Positions 56,293 to 64,000 of a DNA stretch of 64,000 nucleotides are shown piece after piece. This DNA is from Wenzhouxiangella marina (lineage in GTDB: Bacteria > Pseudomonadota > Gammaproteobacteria > Xanthomonadales > Wenzhouxiangellaceae): NCBI RefSeq assembly GCF_001187785.1, contig NZ_CP012154.1, positions 738,501 to 802,500 on the forward strand. The letters run 5' to 3'. Below the pieces are notes generated by a model, which was not told the origin of the DNA, made no database searches, and worked only from the letters and a program-made list of their open reading frames with translations. A program made the translations under genes and the position numbers. How positions within the stretch are numbered: position 1 is the first letter of the stretch; the number at the start of each line of letters is the position of its first letter.

Positions 56293-57548
56293 GATTCATC
56301 CTCCTCGGGAGCGGCAGCGAGCTCGCCGGCGGGCAGGACCCGGAGCTCGGGTTCCACCGATTCAGCACTGTCGCGCATGCGGACGGCCAGCCCCGGAATC
56401 GGGGCCTGGATGGCGGTCATGATGACCGGGTCGCCGGGCTTGATCGAATTCTGCAGATAGACCCGATCCGGCGTGCTGCGAATCACTTCCACCGATCGGA
56501 TCTCGAGCTTGCCCTCGGCGTCGATCAGGTACAGGCGATCGTCCTGACGCAGGGCCTGGCGCGGCAGCACGATCAGGCCGGTGGCGTCCCGGCCCTCGAT
56601 CTCGGCCTCGACGAAGGTGCCGATCTGCAGCGGGACCTGGCGCCGGGTCGAACGCAGACCGTAGGGGTCACTGATTTCTACCACCGCATAGCTCAGGCGG
56701 GTGTTCTCGTCGACCACGCCTTCCGTGCGGATGATCCGGCCTTCCCATTCGCCGCGCTGGCCCGCCACTTCGCCGCGCAGGCGGACCGGCGGCTGCCAGT
56801 CGCCGCTGCGGCCGGGGCTGGGCAGGTCGAGGTAGGCCAGGTCCTGGTTCGAGAGCGGCAGGCGGACTTCGGCGGTGGCGACGGAGAAGGTCACGCCCAG
56901 GGCCGTGCCCGGCGCCACGTACTGACCGAGGTCGACGTCACGAGAACGCACCAGTCCGTCGTAGGGCAGTCGGATTTCCGTGCGCTCGAGGTTGCGTCGA
57001 GCGCGCATCACGCCGGCTTCGGCGGCCTGCACGGCGGCTTCGGCTTCGGCCACCTGGGGCAGGCGGAGCACCAGCTCGCTGGGCTGGCGCGACTCGCCGT
57101 TCATTCGAATCCAGTCGCGCCGGGCCTGCTCGGAACGGGCCGTCTCGTCGGCCAGACGGGCCATCGCCGAGGCGAGCTCGGCCTCGGCCTGCAGCAGGGC
57201 GGCTTCGTAATCGCTGGGGTCGATCCTGGCCAGCACGTCCCCGGCCTCGAAGAAGCCACCGGCCACGAAGCGGTCGCTGATCTCGACCAGTCGCCCGCCG
57301 ACCTCGGCCGCCAGTCGTGTCTGGGTGACCGGGCGCACCGTGCCCTGAGCCTCGATGCGGAAGGGCCCGGCGGCTTCTTCGGCGGCGATCGCGTCGACCA
57401 GCATGGCGGCCTGGCTGACCGGCCGGGTCTCCGGCGCCGGTCGGCTCTTGGCCATCGAGCCCACGATGACGATCGCGCCGATGATGATGGCCAGACAGAC
57501 CACCACCACGATCAGCGCATTCCCGGAATTCCTGTGTTTCGATGCCAT
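56289..57548 (-). CDS. Efflux RND transporter periplasmic adaptor subunit
   Basis: About 419 residues from ATG 57548. An N-terminal membrane anchor (ALIVVVVCLAIIIGAIVIVG) precedes the adaptor fold: lipoyl half GTVRPVTQTRLAAEVGGRLVEI, helical hairpin around 140-200 (AELASAMARLADETARSEQARRD), second lipoyl half RTEIRLPYDGLVRSRDVDLGQYV and a beta-barrel domain. The C-terminal tail is acidic (APEEDES). No TetR or other regulator is adjacent. Confidence 0.92.
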   Translation of the reverse strand: MASKHRNSGNALIVVVVCLAIIIGAIVIVGSMAKSRPAPETRPVSQAAMLVDAIAAEEAAGPFRIEAQGTVRPVTQTRLAAEVGGRLVEISDRFVAGGFFEAGDVLARIDPSDYEAALLQAEAELASAMARLADETARSEQARRDWIRMNGESRQPSELVLRLPQVAEAEAAVQAAEAGVMRARRNLERTEIRLPYDGLVRSRDVDLGQYVAPGTALGVTFSVATAEVRLPLSNQDLAYLDLPSPGRSGDWQPPVRLRGEVAGQRGEWEGRIIRTEGVVDENTRLSYAVVEISDPYGLRSTRRQVPLQIGTFVEAEIEGRDATGLIVLPRQALRQDDRLYLIDAEGKLEIRSVEVIRSTPDRVYLQNSIKPGDPVIMTAIQAPIPGLAVRMRDSAESVEPELRVLPAGELAAAPEEDES

Positions 57549-57741
57549 GACTGTACGAGCCTGTTTCGGACTTTGCGGAGGATAGGCCCATGCTGGCATC
57601 GCGACGTGAGCGATACACGTGCCAGAAGCCATGTTCTGGCCGCTTCGGCGCTGGAATCTGCACTGGAATTTCCGGCCCTCCACCTCCATTCAGGTAGACT
57701 GGCGCCGTAATCCAATGCCGGCCTCGAAGCCGAGCTCAGCA

Positions 57742-58515
57742 ATGAACCAGGGAATCCAACTCAAGACCGCCGAGGACATCGAGGCGATGCGCGTGGCCGG
57801 CCAGCAGGCCGCCAGCGTTCTGAAGATGATCGCGGAGCACGTTCAGCCCGGGGTGACCACCGGCGAACTGGACCGGATCTGTCATGACTACATCGTCAAC
57901 GAGCTCGAGGCCATCCCGGCTCCGCTCAATTACCGCGGTTTTCCGAAGTCGATCTGTACCTCGGTCAACCACGTGGTCTGCCATGGCATTCCGAGTGACA
58001 AGAAGCTCAAGAACGGCGACATCGTGAACATCGACGTGACCGTGATCCAGAACGGCTGGCACGGCGACACCTCGAAGATGTTCTACGTCGGTGAGCCCTC
58101 GATCAAGGCCCGACGCATCTGCGAGGTCGCGCACGAGGCAATGAAGATCGGCATCGAGATGGTGCGGCCGGGCGTGACCCTCGGGGACATCGGCCACGCC
58201 ATCCAGACCTACGCCGAGGCGCAGCGCTGCTCCGTGGTTCGCGAGTACTGCGGCCACGGCATCGGGCGCGGCTTTCACGAGGCGCCCCAGGTGCTGCACT
58301 ACGGTCGCCCCGGCGAAGGCGTGGTGCTGGAGCCCGGCATGACCTTCACGATCGAACCGATGATCAACCTGGGCAAGGCGGCGACCCGCCTGCTGCCCGA
58401 CGAGTGGACGGTGATCACCCGGGATCGCTCGCTTTCGGCCCAGTGGGAACACACCATGGCCGTGACCGAGGACGGCGTCGACGTCCTGACCCGCCTGCCC
58501 GACGACCCGCTGTGA
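57742..58515 (+). CDS. map: Type I methionine aminopeptidase
   Basis: A 257-residue enzyme removing N-terminal methionine. The metal site is seen in NIDVTVIQNGWHGDTSKMF (two Asp), CGHGIGRGFHE (His), TIEPMI (Glu) and the C-terminal QWEHTMAV (Glu). ATG at 57742 gives MNQGIQLKTAEDIEAMRVAG, the usual start; upstream frame has no family similarity. It overlaps glnD as GTGA. Confidence 0.96.
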   Translation: MNQGIQLKTAEDIEAMRVAGQQAASVLKMIAEHVQPGVTTGELDRICHDYIVNELEAIPAPLNYRGFPKSICTSVNHVVCHGIPSDKKLKNGDIVNIDVTVIQNGWHGDTSKMFYVGEPSIKARRICEVAHEAMKIGIEMVRPGVTLGDIGHAIQTYAEAQRCSVVREYCGHGIGRGFHEAPQVLHYGRPGEGVVLEPGMTFTIEPMINLGKAATRLLPDEWTVITRDRSLSAQWEHTMAVTEDGVDVLTRLPDDPL

Positions 58516-61163
58516 CCGAACGCCTCAGCGCGGTTCCCGCCACCCGGCACTGTCTGGACCTGGCCGCGCTCAACGGCCTGGGCTCCGACCCTGCCGAGCT
58601 GGCGCCGGCCCTGCGCGAGGCCAGAACCGCCGCTGACGCCAGGCTTCAGCAGGCCTTCGAGCGAGACGTCGATATCCGTGAGCTGGTGCATGCCCGAGCC
58701 TGGGTCATCGAACAGCTGATCCTGCTGGCCTGGGAGCGCCTGGCGCCGGCGGGGGCCGGGCTCGAACTGGTCGCCGTGGGCGGCTTCGGCCGCGGCGAGC
58801 TGCATCCGCACTCGGACGTCGATCTGCTGATCCTGCTGCCCGATGACACCTCGCCCGAAGCACACGCCCAGCCGCTGGAGCGTTTCATCCAGGTGCTCTG
58901 GGATGCGGATCTGCATCCGGGTCAGAGCGTGCGCACGGTCGCCGACTGCGTGGCCGAGGCCGAGCGCGACGTGAGCGTGGCCACCAATCTCATGGAAGCT
59001 CGCCTGCTCGCCGGTGGAGGCAGCCTGTTCCGGGCCATGTGCAGGGCGACCGAGCCGCCGGGCCTGTGGCCGGCGGATGAGTTCTTCGCCGCCAAGGTCG
59101 AGGAGCAGGACGAGCGCCATGCCCAGTACGAGGACACGATCTACAACCTCGAACCCAATCTGAAGGACGGCCCGGGCGGCTTGCGTGATATCCAGATGAT
59201 CGGCTGGGTCACCCATCGGCACTTCGGCACCTCGACCCTGCACGGTCTGGTCGAGCACGGCTTCCTGAGCGAGCGCGAGCACGACGATCTCGTCGCCGGA
59301 CGGGACTACCTCTGGCGCGTGCGCTGGGCCCTGCATGCCCTGGCCGGGCGTTCCGAGGAACGCCTGCTGTTCGAATACCAGCGCCGCCTGGCCGAGGCCT
59401 TCGGCTTCGGTGACCCCACGGACAGCAATCAGCCCGTCGAGCAGTTCATGCAACGCTACTACCGCAACGTCATGCAGCTGGCGCGCCTGAACGAACGTCT
59501 GCTGCAGAGCTTCGACGAGGAACTGCTGGCCGGTCGCAAGCACCTGCCGTCCTCGGACATCGACGAGCATTTCCGCGTCCATCAGGGCTATCTGGAGCTG
59601 AAGGATCCGCACGCCTTCGTGATCCACCCGGAGCTCCTGATGCGCCTGTTCCTGGTGCTGTCGGAGCACCCCGACATCCTCGGCGTGCGCGCCTCGACGA
59701 TCCGCCTGGTGCGTGAGCACCTGTACCTGATCGACGAGGATTACCGCCGCGATCCGGCCATCCTGCACCAGTTCCTGACCCTGCTCAGGAGCCCGCGCCT
59801 GGTCTACAGCCAGCTGGCGCGCATGAATCGCTACGGCGTGCTGGCGGCCCTGCTGCCCGCCTTCGGCCAGATCACCGGACGCATGCAGTTCGATCTGTTC
59901 CACGTCTACACGGTGGATCAGCACACCCTGTTCCTGATCCGCAACCTGCGCCGCTTCGCCTACGGCAAGTATCCGGAGCAGTTCGGGCACGCGATCGAGG
60001 TCTTCAAGCGCATCGAACGGCCCGAGGTGCTCTATCTCGGGGCCCTGTTCCACGACATCGCCAAGGGCCGGGGCGGCGATCACTCCGAGCTGGGTGCCAG
60101 GGACGCGCGGGAGTTCGTCGACCAGCTGGACATGAGCGAGGCCGACCGCGAAATGGTGGTCTGGCTCGTCGAGGATCATCTGCTGATGTCCCGGACCAGT
60201 CAGCGCGAGGACATCACCGACCCTGAGGTTGTCCATCGCTTCGTCGAGCGCGTCGGCAGCCAGCGGCGCCTGAACCACCTGTTCGTCCTGACCGTGGCCG
60301 ACATCGCCGCGACCAGCCCCAAGCTCTGGAACTCCTGGAAGGACAGCCTGCTCTGGGAGCTCTACGTAGCGGCCAGCGAGGCCCTGAGCCGGGGTCCGGA
60401 CCAGGCCGTCGACCGCCAGGCCAGCGTGGCCGAGACGCGCGCCGAAGCCCTGGCCGGTCTGGTCGAGCGGGGCGCCGAGGCCTCGGACGTCGAAGGGCTC
60501 TGGTCGACGCTGCCCGACTCGGCCTTCCTGCGGCTCGATTCGGAGCAGCTGATCTGGACCAGCTCGGAAGTCCTGGCCGGCAGCAAACTGCCCCTGGTGG
60601 CCTGCCGCCGCCTGCCGGAGAAGGGCATCAGCGAGGTCTTCGTCCACGCCGAGGACTTCTCCGGCCTGTTCGCCGTCGTCGCGCGGGAACTCGATCGCAT
60701 GCAGCTCAACGTGCTGGCCGCGCGCGTGGTGACCAGCGAGGACGCCCGGAGCTGGGATATCTTCCAGGTCATGGACGCCAACGGCCAGCCGCTCAATCCC
60801 TCGGACGCGGCCAGGCTTCGTCAATCGCTGGCCGAGCAGCTCTCGGCCAAGGAAGTGCGCCCCCTGCCGCCGCGGCCGGTGCCGCGACGCCTGCAGCCCT
60901 TCATGGGGCGCTCGGAAATCAGCCTCGGCGAATCGCAGGGCCGCACGCGCCTGGACATCGCCGCCACCGATCGACCGGGCCTGCTGTCGGCCATCGCCGA
61001 GGCCATGGTCGCTCGCGGCCTGCGCCTGTTCGACGCCCGCGTGGCCACCTTCGGTCAGCGCGTCGAGGACGTGTTCCTGGTCGGCGAGGGCGACGGCCAG
61101 GCCCTGGATGCGGAGGCCTGTCAGGCGCTGGAAGCCGAACTGCGCAAGCGTCTGGACGTCTGA
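58512..61163 (+). CDS. glnD: [Protein-PII] uridylyltransferase / uridylyl-removing enzyme GlnD
   Basis: An 883-residue nitrogen sensor. The nucleotidyltransferase block is GGFGRGELHPHSDVDLLIL, the HD domain holds ALFHDIAKGRGGDHSELG, and two C-terminal ACT domains bind glutamine (FSGLFAVVARELDRM and DRPGLLSAIAEAMV). The GTG at 58512 overlaps the map stop; a longer frame in map is spurious. The map-glnD-dapD order is common in gammaproteobacteria. Confidence 0.96.
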   Translation: MTERLSAVPATRHCLDLAALNGLGSDPAELAPALREARTAADARLQQAFERDVDIRELVHARAWVIEQLILLAWERLAPAGAGLELVAVGGFGRGELHPHSDVDLLILLPDDTSPEAHAQPLERFIQVLWDADLHPGQSVRTVADCVAEAERDVSVATNLMEARLLAGGGSLFRAMCRATEPPGLWPADEFFAAKVEEQDERHAQYEDTIYNLEPNLKDGPGGLRDIQMIGWVTHRHFGTSTLHGLVEHGFLSEREHDDLVAGRDYLWRVRWALHALAGRSEERLLFEYQRRLAEAFGFGDPTDSNQPVEQFMQRYYRNVMQLARLNERLLQSFDEELLAGRKHLPSSDIDEHFRVHQGYLELKDPHAFVIHPELLMRLFLVLSEHPDILGVRASTIRLVREHLYLIDEDYRRDPAILHQFLTLLRSPRLVYSQLARMNRYGVLAALLPAFGQITGRMQFDLFHVYTVDQHTLFLIRNLRRFAYGKYPEQFGHAIEVFKRIERPEVLYLGALFHDIAKGRGGDHSELGARDAREFVDQLDMSEADREMVVWLVEDHLLMSRTSQREDITDPEVVHRFVERVGSQRRLNHLFVLTVADIAATSPKLWNSWKDSLLWELYVAASEALSRGPDQAVDRQASVAETRAEALAGLVERGAEASDVEGLWSTLPDSAFLRLDSEQLIWTSSEVLAGSKLPLVACRRLPEKGISEVFVHAEDFSGLFAVVARELDRMQLNVLAARVVTSEDARSWDIFQVMDANGQPLNPSDAARLRQSLAEQLSAKEVRPLPPRPVPRRLQPFMGRSEISLGESQGRTRLDIAATDRPGLLSAIAEAMVARGLRLFDARVATFGQRVEDVFLVGEGDGQALDAEACQALEAELRKRLDV

Positions 61164-61205
61164 AAGGCCAGCAAGAATTCACCTCGGATGCCAATGGACA
61201 CCGGA

Positions 61206-62039
61206 ATGTCGAACGAACACGCAACCCTGAAAGAGACCATCGAGCAGGCCTGGAGCGAGCGGGCCGATCTGTCACCCGCCAGGGCCAGCGCCGAACTACG
61301 CGGCGCCGTCGATGCCTGCCTGCGCGGACTGGAAGACGGCCGCCTGCGCGTGGCCGAGCCCGGCGCCGATGGCTGGGTCGTCAACGAGTGGCTCAAGCAG
61401 GCCATCCTGCTGCACTTCCGCATCACGGCCAATCGTGAAATGCCGGGGGGCGCCAGCCACTACTTCGACAAGGTCGATCTGCGCTTCGCCGATGACAGCG
61501 ACCGGGCCAGCGAATGCGGTGCCCGGGTCGTGCCGACGGCCACCGTTCGTCGTGGCGCCCACATCGGCCAGGACGTCGTGCTGATGCCCAGCTACGTCAA
61601 CATCGGCGCCTACGTGGGCGAGGGCTCGATGATCGACACCTGGGCCACCGTCGGCTCCTGCGCCCAGATCGGTGCAGGCGTGCACATCTCCGGCGGTGCC
61701 GGCATCGGCGGCGTGCTCGAGCCCCTGCAGGCCAACCCGACCATCATCGAGGACGGCTGCTTCATCGGCGCTCGTTCCGAAGTCGTCGAAGGCGTCATCG
61801 TCGAGAAGGGCGCGGTCATCGGCATGGGCGTCTTCCTGGGCCAGTCGACGCGCATCTACAATCGCGCCACCGGCGAGATCCTCACCGGTCGCGTCCCGGC
61901 CGGCTCCGTGGTCGTGGCGGGCAGCCTGCCGGCCGAGGACGGCAGCCACAGCCTGTACGCGGCCATCATCGTCAAGCAGGTCGACGAGAAGACCCGCTCG
62001 CGGACCTCGGTGAACGAGCTGCTGCGCGCGGCGCGCTGA
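61206..62039 (+). CDS. dapD: 2,3,4,5-tetrahydropyridine-2,6-dicarboxylate N-succinyltransferase
   Basis: 277 residues from ATG 61206 ([20 protein letters not shown]); ATGs at 61188 and 61194 are alternatives, but this gives a length close to E. coli DapD. A helical N-domain ([12 protein letters not shown]) is followed by the left-handed beta-helix of hexapeptide repeats ([30 protein letters not shown]) and C-terminal extension. It acts in lysine and diaminopimelate synthesis. Confidence 0.96.
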   Translation: MSNEHATLKETIEQAWSERADLSPARASAELRGAVDACLRGLEDGRLRVAEPGADGWVVNEWLKQAILLHFRITANREMPGGASHYFDKVDLRFADDSDRASECGARVVPTATVRRGAHIGQDVVLMPSYVNIGAYVGEGSMIDTWATVGSCAQIGAGVHISGGAGIGGVLEPLQANPTIIEDGCFIGARSEVVEGVIVEKGAVIGMGVFLGQSTRIYNRATGEILTGRVPAGSVVVAGSLPAEDGSHSLYAAIIVKQVDEKTRSRTSVNELLRAAR

Positions 62040-62073
62040 CTGGTCGTCGATGCGAATGGACTAGACTGCTGTT

Positions 62074-62412
62074 ATGAAAATCCATGGCATCAAGGCCTGC
62101 GATACCTGTCGCAAGGCGCTCAAATGGCTCGAAGCCGAGGGGCACGAGCATCACTGGCACGACCTCCGAGCGGACGGCATCGACGCCGAGACGATCCAGC
62201 GCTGGATCGATGGCGTGGGCCTGGAGGCACTGGTCAATCGGCGCTCGACGACCTGGCGCCAGCTCGACGAGGCCGATCGCGAAGCGGCCATGGACCCGGC
62301 CCGGGCGGCGGGCTTCCTGGCCGAGCATCCGACCCTGATCAAGCGGCCCGTCTTCGACGCCGGGGGTCGGATTCATGTCGGATTCAATGAATCCGTCAAG
62401 CAGGCCCTGTAG
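62074..62412 (+). CDS. ArsC family reductase (YffB/Spx-type)
   Basis: 112 residues with a thioredoxin-like fold. The motif CDTCRKALKWLE gives a CxxC pair, then WHDLRADGIDAETIQRWI, LVNRRSTTWRQL and RPVFDAGG. It resembles YffB. Its place between dapD and dgt is the same as in several relatives (dapE is absent here). The electron or thiol partner is not known. Confidence 0.88.
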   Translation: MKIHGIKACDTCRKALKWLEAEGHEHHWHDLRADGIDAETIQRWIDGVGLEALVNRRSTTWRQLDEADREAAMDPARAAGFLAEHPTLIKRPVFDAGGRIHVGFNESVKQAL

Positions 62413-62421
62413 ACTGACCTC

Positions 62422-63444
62422 ATGAGTGCGGTTCCCGAAACACCCATCCTGAGCCCGGTCGATCGCGAGCAGCGCGAGGCCCGCGAAGCCGAGCTCTCGC
62501 CCCTGGCCACGCGCTCGATCGAGTCGCGCGGACGCACACGGCCGGAAGACCCGGATCCCTATCGCAGCGAGTTCGAGCGCGATCGTGATCGAGTGCTGCA
62601 TTCCAAGGCTTTCCGGCGTCTGAAGCACAAGACCCAGGTCTTCATCAATCCCGAGGGTGACCACTTCGTCACCCGCATGACCCACACGCTGCAGGTCACC
62701 CAGGTCGCCCGCGCCCTGGCCGTGGCCCTGGGCCTCAATGAGGTCCTGACCGAAGCGATCTGCCTGGCCCACGACTGCGGTCACACACCCTTCGGCCATA
62801 CGGGCGAGGCGGCGTTGTCGGACTACGTCGAAGGCGGCGAATGGCTGCATTCGGCCCAGGGCGTGCGCCTGTTCGAGGTCCTCGAGCCCTGCAATCTGAG
62901 CTGGGAAGTGCTGGACGGCATCCGTGCCCACACCTGGCGCGTCAAACCGCCGCCGCATACGGCCGAGGGCTGGGCCTGCCGCTTTGCCGATCGCATCGCC
63001 TACCTGAACCACGATCTGCAGGACGCGCTCCGTGCGGGCGTGATCACCCGCGAGGACCTGCCCGCCGACGTCGTCGATGCGCTCGGGCCCGTTGAAGGCC
63101 GGAGCTGGATCAACACCATGGTCGAGGCGGTCATCCGCGAGTCCTGCAAGCGCGGCAAGGTGGCCATGGAGGCCGAGGTGCTGCTGGCGATGAAGACCTT
63201 CCGCGAGTTCATGTTCGAGCGCGTGTATCTCCGACCCGAGTCCGTGCAGCAGAACGACAAGGCGCGGGGCGTCATCCACCAGCTCGTCGAGTACCTGCTG
63301 GCCCACCCCGACGAGATCCCCGACAGCTATCGCATCGTCGAGGCCGACACCCTGACCCAGGTCCTCGACTACGTGGCCGGCATGACCGACCGCTACGCCC
63401 TCAACCTGCACGATCATCTGTTCCGACCCCGCGGTCTCGTTTGA
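62422..63444 (+). CDS. dgt: Deoxyguanosinetriphosphate triphosphohydrolase-like protein
   Basis: A 340-residue HD-domain dNTPase of the shorter (Dgt-like) class. Metal residues are in RMTHTLQV (His), LAHDCGHTPFGHTGE (His-Asp) and FADRIAYLNHD (Asp). The N-terminal RSEFERDRDRVLHSKAFRRLKHKTQVF is the family block. It hydrolyses dNTPs to deoxynucleosides and triphosphate. Translation probably follows the ArsC-like gene, with 9 bases between. Confidence 0.93.
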   Translation: MSAVPETPILSPVDREQREAREAELSPLATRSIESRGRTRPEDPDPYRSEFERDRDRVLHSKAFRRLKHKTQVFINPEGDHFVTRMTHTLQVTQVARALAVALGLNEVLTEAICLAHDCGHTPFGHTGEAALSDYVEGGEWLHSAQGVRLFEVLEPCNLSWEVLDGIRAHTWRVKPPPHTAEGWACRFADRIAYLNHDLQDALRAGVITREDLPADVVDALGPVEGRSWINTMVEAVIRESCKRGKVAMEAEVLLAMKTFREFMFERVYLRPESVQQNDKARGVIHQLVEYLLAHPDEIPDSYRIVEADTLTQVLDYVAGMTDRYALNLHDHLFRPRGLV

Positions 63445-63490
63445 CTATCAGCGCCGGGGTTTCGGGCTGATTCCAGCCTACGCCAGTGTG

Positions 63491-63520
63491 CTCTCGCAGA
63501 GGCGCAGAGGCGCGGAGAAA
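63491..63520. repeat. GCAGAGGC-type short repeat
   Basis: An octamer GCAGAGGC-type unit repeated twice and then degenerate, running into GGAGAAAGA, in the gap between dgt and the GGCT-like frame. It resembles dispersed short repeats often seen between genes in environmental proteobacteria; copy number elsewhere is unknown. Confidence 0.4.
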
Positions 63521-63555
63521 GACCAGTAAGATTCCATTCCCGACGTGGTTGGCGA

Positions 63556-64000
63556 TTGTTGTTCTATCTGGCTTATGGTTCCAATCTTCACCCTCGGCGC
63601 CTGATCGAGCGCCTGGGGCCGGTCGAGTGTCTCGGGCGCGTTCGCCTTCCCGGCTGGCGTCTGGTCTTCGACAAGCGCGGTTCGGATGGCTCGGCCAAGG
63701 CCAATCTGCGGGCCTGCCCCGGAACGGTTCATGAGGCCTGGGGTGCCGTCTTCGAGTTGCAGCCCGCACAGTACTCGATGCTGGATCACTTCGAAGGTGC
63801 GGGTCGGGGTTACGACAGCTTCGTCAACTCCCCACGCTGGAAGACCCCGACCCCGAGCGAGCCCGGATTCACCATCGATTATTGGATGGGCTGCACTGAG
63901 CTTGGGGACAGGTGCGAAGAAACTGATAAACCACGAAGGACACGAAGGGCACGAAGGAAGATCAAAAGCTTTTTTTGCTTTTCTTCGTGTCCTTCGTGCC
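63556..64000 (+). pseudogene. Probable broken gamma-glutamylcyclotransferase-like gene, runs off the window
   Basis: No ATG; a TTG at 63556 or 63559 begins LFYLAYGSNLHPRRLIERLG. This is the YGSN loop of the GGCT/AIG2 family, followed by GRVRLPGWRLVFDKRG and AWGAVFELQPAQYSMLDHFEGAGRGYD. So far it matches the family, but after this the expected middle part is replaced by SFVNSPRWKTPTPSEPGFTID, and the frame runs into the CACGAAGG repeat (translated RRTRRARRK) with no stop before the window edge. I read it as a disrupted gene whose 3' part was replaced. If the missing part lies beyond the edge, it could be a normal gene with a divergent C-terminus. Confidence 0.55.
63931..64000. repeat. CACGAAGG-type repeat with internal inverted arms
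   Basis: CACGAAGG-type octamers occur three times (CCACGAAGGACACGAAGGGC...), then the segment TTCTTCGTGTCCTTCGTGCC at the edge is the inverted form, with AAAAGC...GCTTTT around a T-run between them. A dispersed-repeat hairpin is likely; it is cut by the window end. Confidence 0.6.

Noticed and set aside
53092-56460. 1122-codon plus-strand frame opposite the RND pump
   Set aside because: Antisense to an unmistakable pump gene; low-complexity His/Asp/Gln-rich translation.
58299-60824. 841-codon minus-strand frame opposite glnD
   Set aside because: Shadow of glnD; no motifs.

Overview
The window is about 64 kb of a high-GC, Gram-negative chromosome. It carries lipopolysaccharide genes (kdsC, kdsD, lptA, lptB, lptC, waaA, an LpxL-like acyltransferase), tolC, coq7, glnD, hrpA and the ibaG-murA pair, so it is a gammaproteobacterium. 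The style of the secreted proteins (choice-of-anchor D and Ig-like modules, an IPTL-CTERM-like tail, a DRFE tail) and the Xanthomonad-like neighbour genes suggest a free-living member near the Lysobacterales/Wenzhouxiangellaceae. That placement is inference. Most of the sequence is ordinary core chromosome with short intergenic gaps and many ATGA or GTGA start/stop overlaps. Apparent TTG and GTG starts are common.

Layout. 1-4.1 kb: two secreted Ig-like protein genes facing each other; the left one runs off the window and looks frameshifted. 4.3-9.3 kb: hrpA and ltaE, diverging. 9.4-14 kb: a 38-bp perfect inverted repeat, then the leftward operon yrbG-kdsD-kdsC-lptC-lptA-lptB. 14-17.7 kb: ibaG, murA, a Pcm-like methyltransferase and tolC. 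17.7-22.4 kb: waaA, a 169-bp palindromic element, an LpxL-like acyltransferase, a ligase/glycosyltransferase fusion and a small zinc-finger gene. 22.4-24 kb: purC and rpe, diverging. 24.1-27.8 kb: a large modular secreted protein. 28-31.8 kb: trpEGDC. 31.9-37.2 kb: a flavin/[2Fe-2S] reductase, then four overlapping genes (DUF2007-like, PlsC-like, YheT-like hydrolase, TPR protein). 37.2-40.6 kb: a phosphonate/phosphite-type ABC transporter. 40.6-43.4 kb: coq7, a DUF481 protein, a small [2Fe-2S] protein, rplM and rpsI.

43.4-46.8 kb is the most unusual region. A tRNA-Gln gene is followed by two 188-bp direct repeats, each beginning with an inverted copy of the tRNA 3' end. Next come a hairpin-rich non-coding stretch, a promoter and a structured leader. 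Two secreted-protein genes follow: one with a C-terminal dockerin-like module, the other with an N-terminal cohesin-like domain and an IPTL-CTERM-like tail. A strong terminator closes the unit. I consider this pair the best candidate for an undescribed system: a small cohesin-dockerin-like surface assembly.

46.9-64 kb: a HExxH-containing protein, a histidine kinase/LuxR-type regulator pair, an M28 peptidase lipoprotein, a patatin-like gene with a small acidic partner, a membrane hydroxylase, an RND efflux pair, then map-glnD-dapD-arsC-like-dgt. The right edge holds a probably broken gamma-glutamylcyclotransferase-like gene between two repeat elements.

All homology calls were made by reading the sequence, with no database search.
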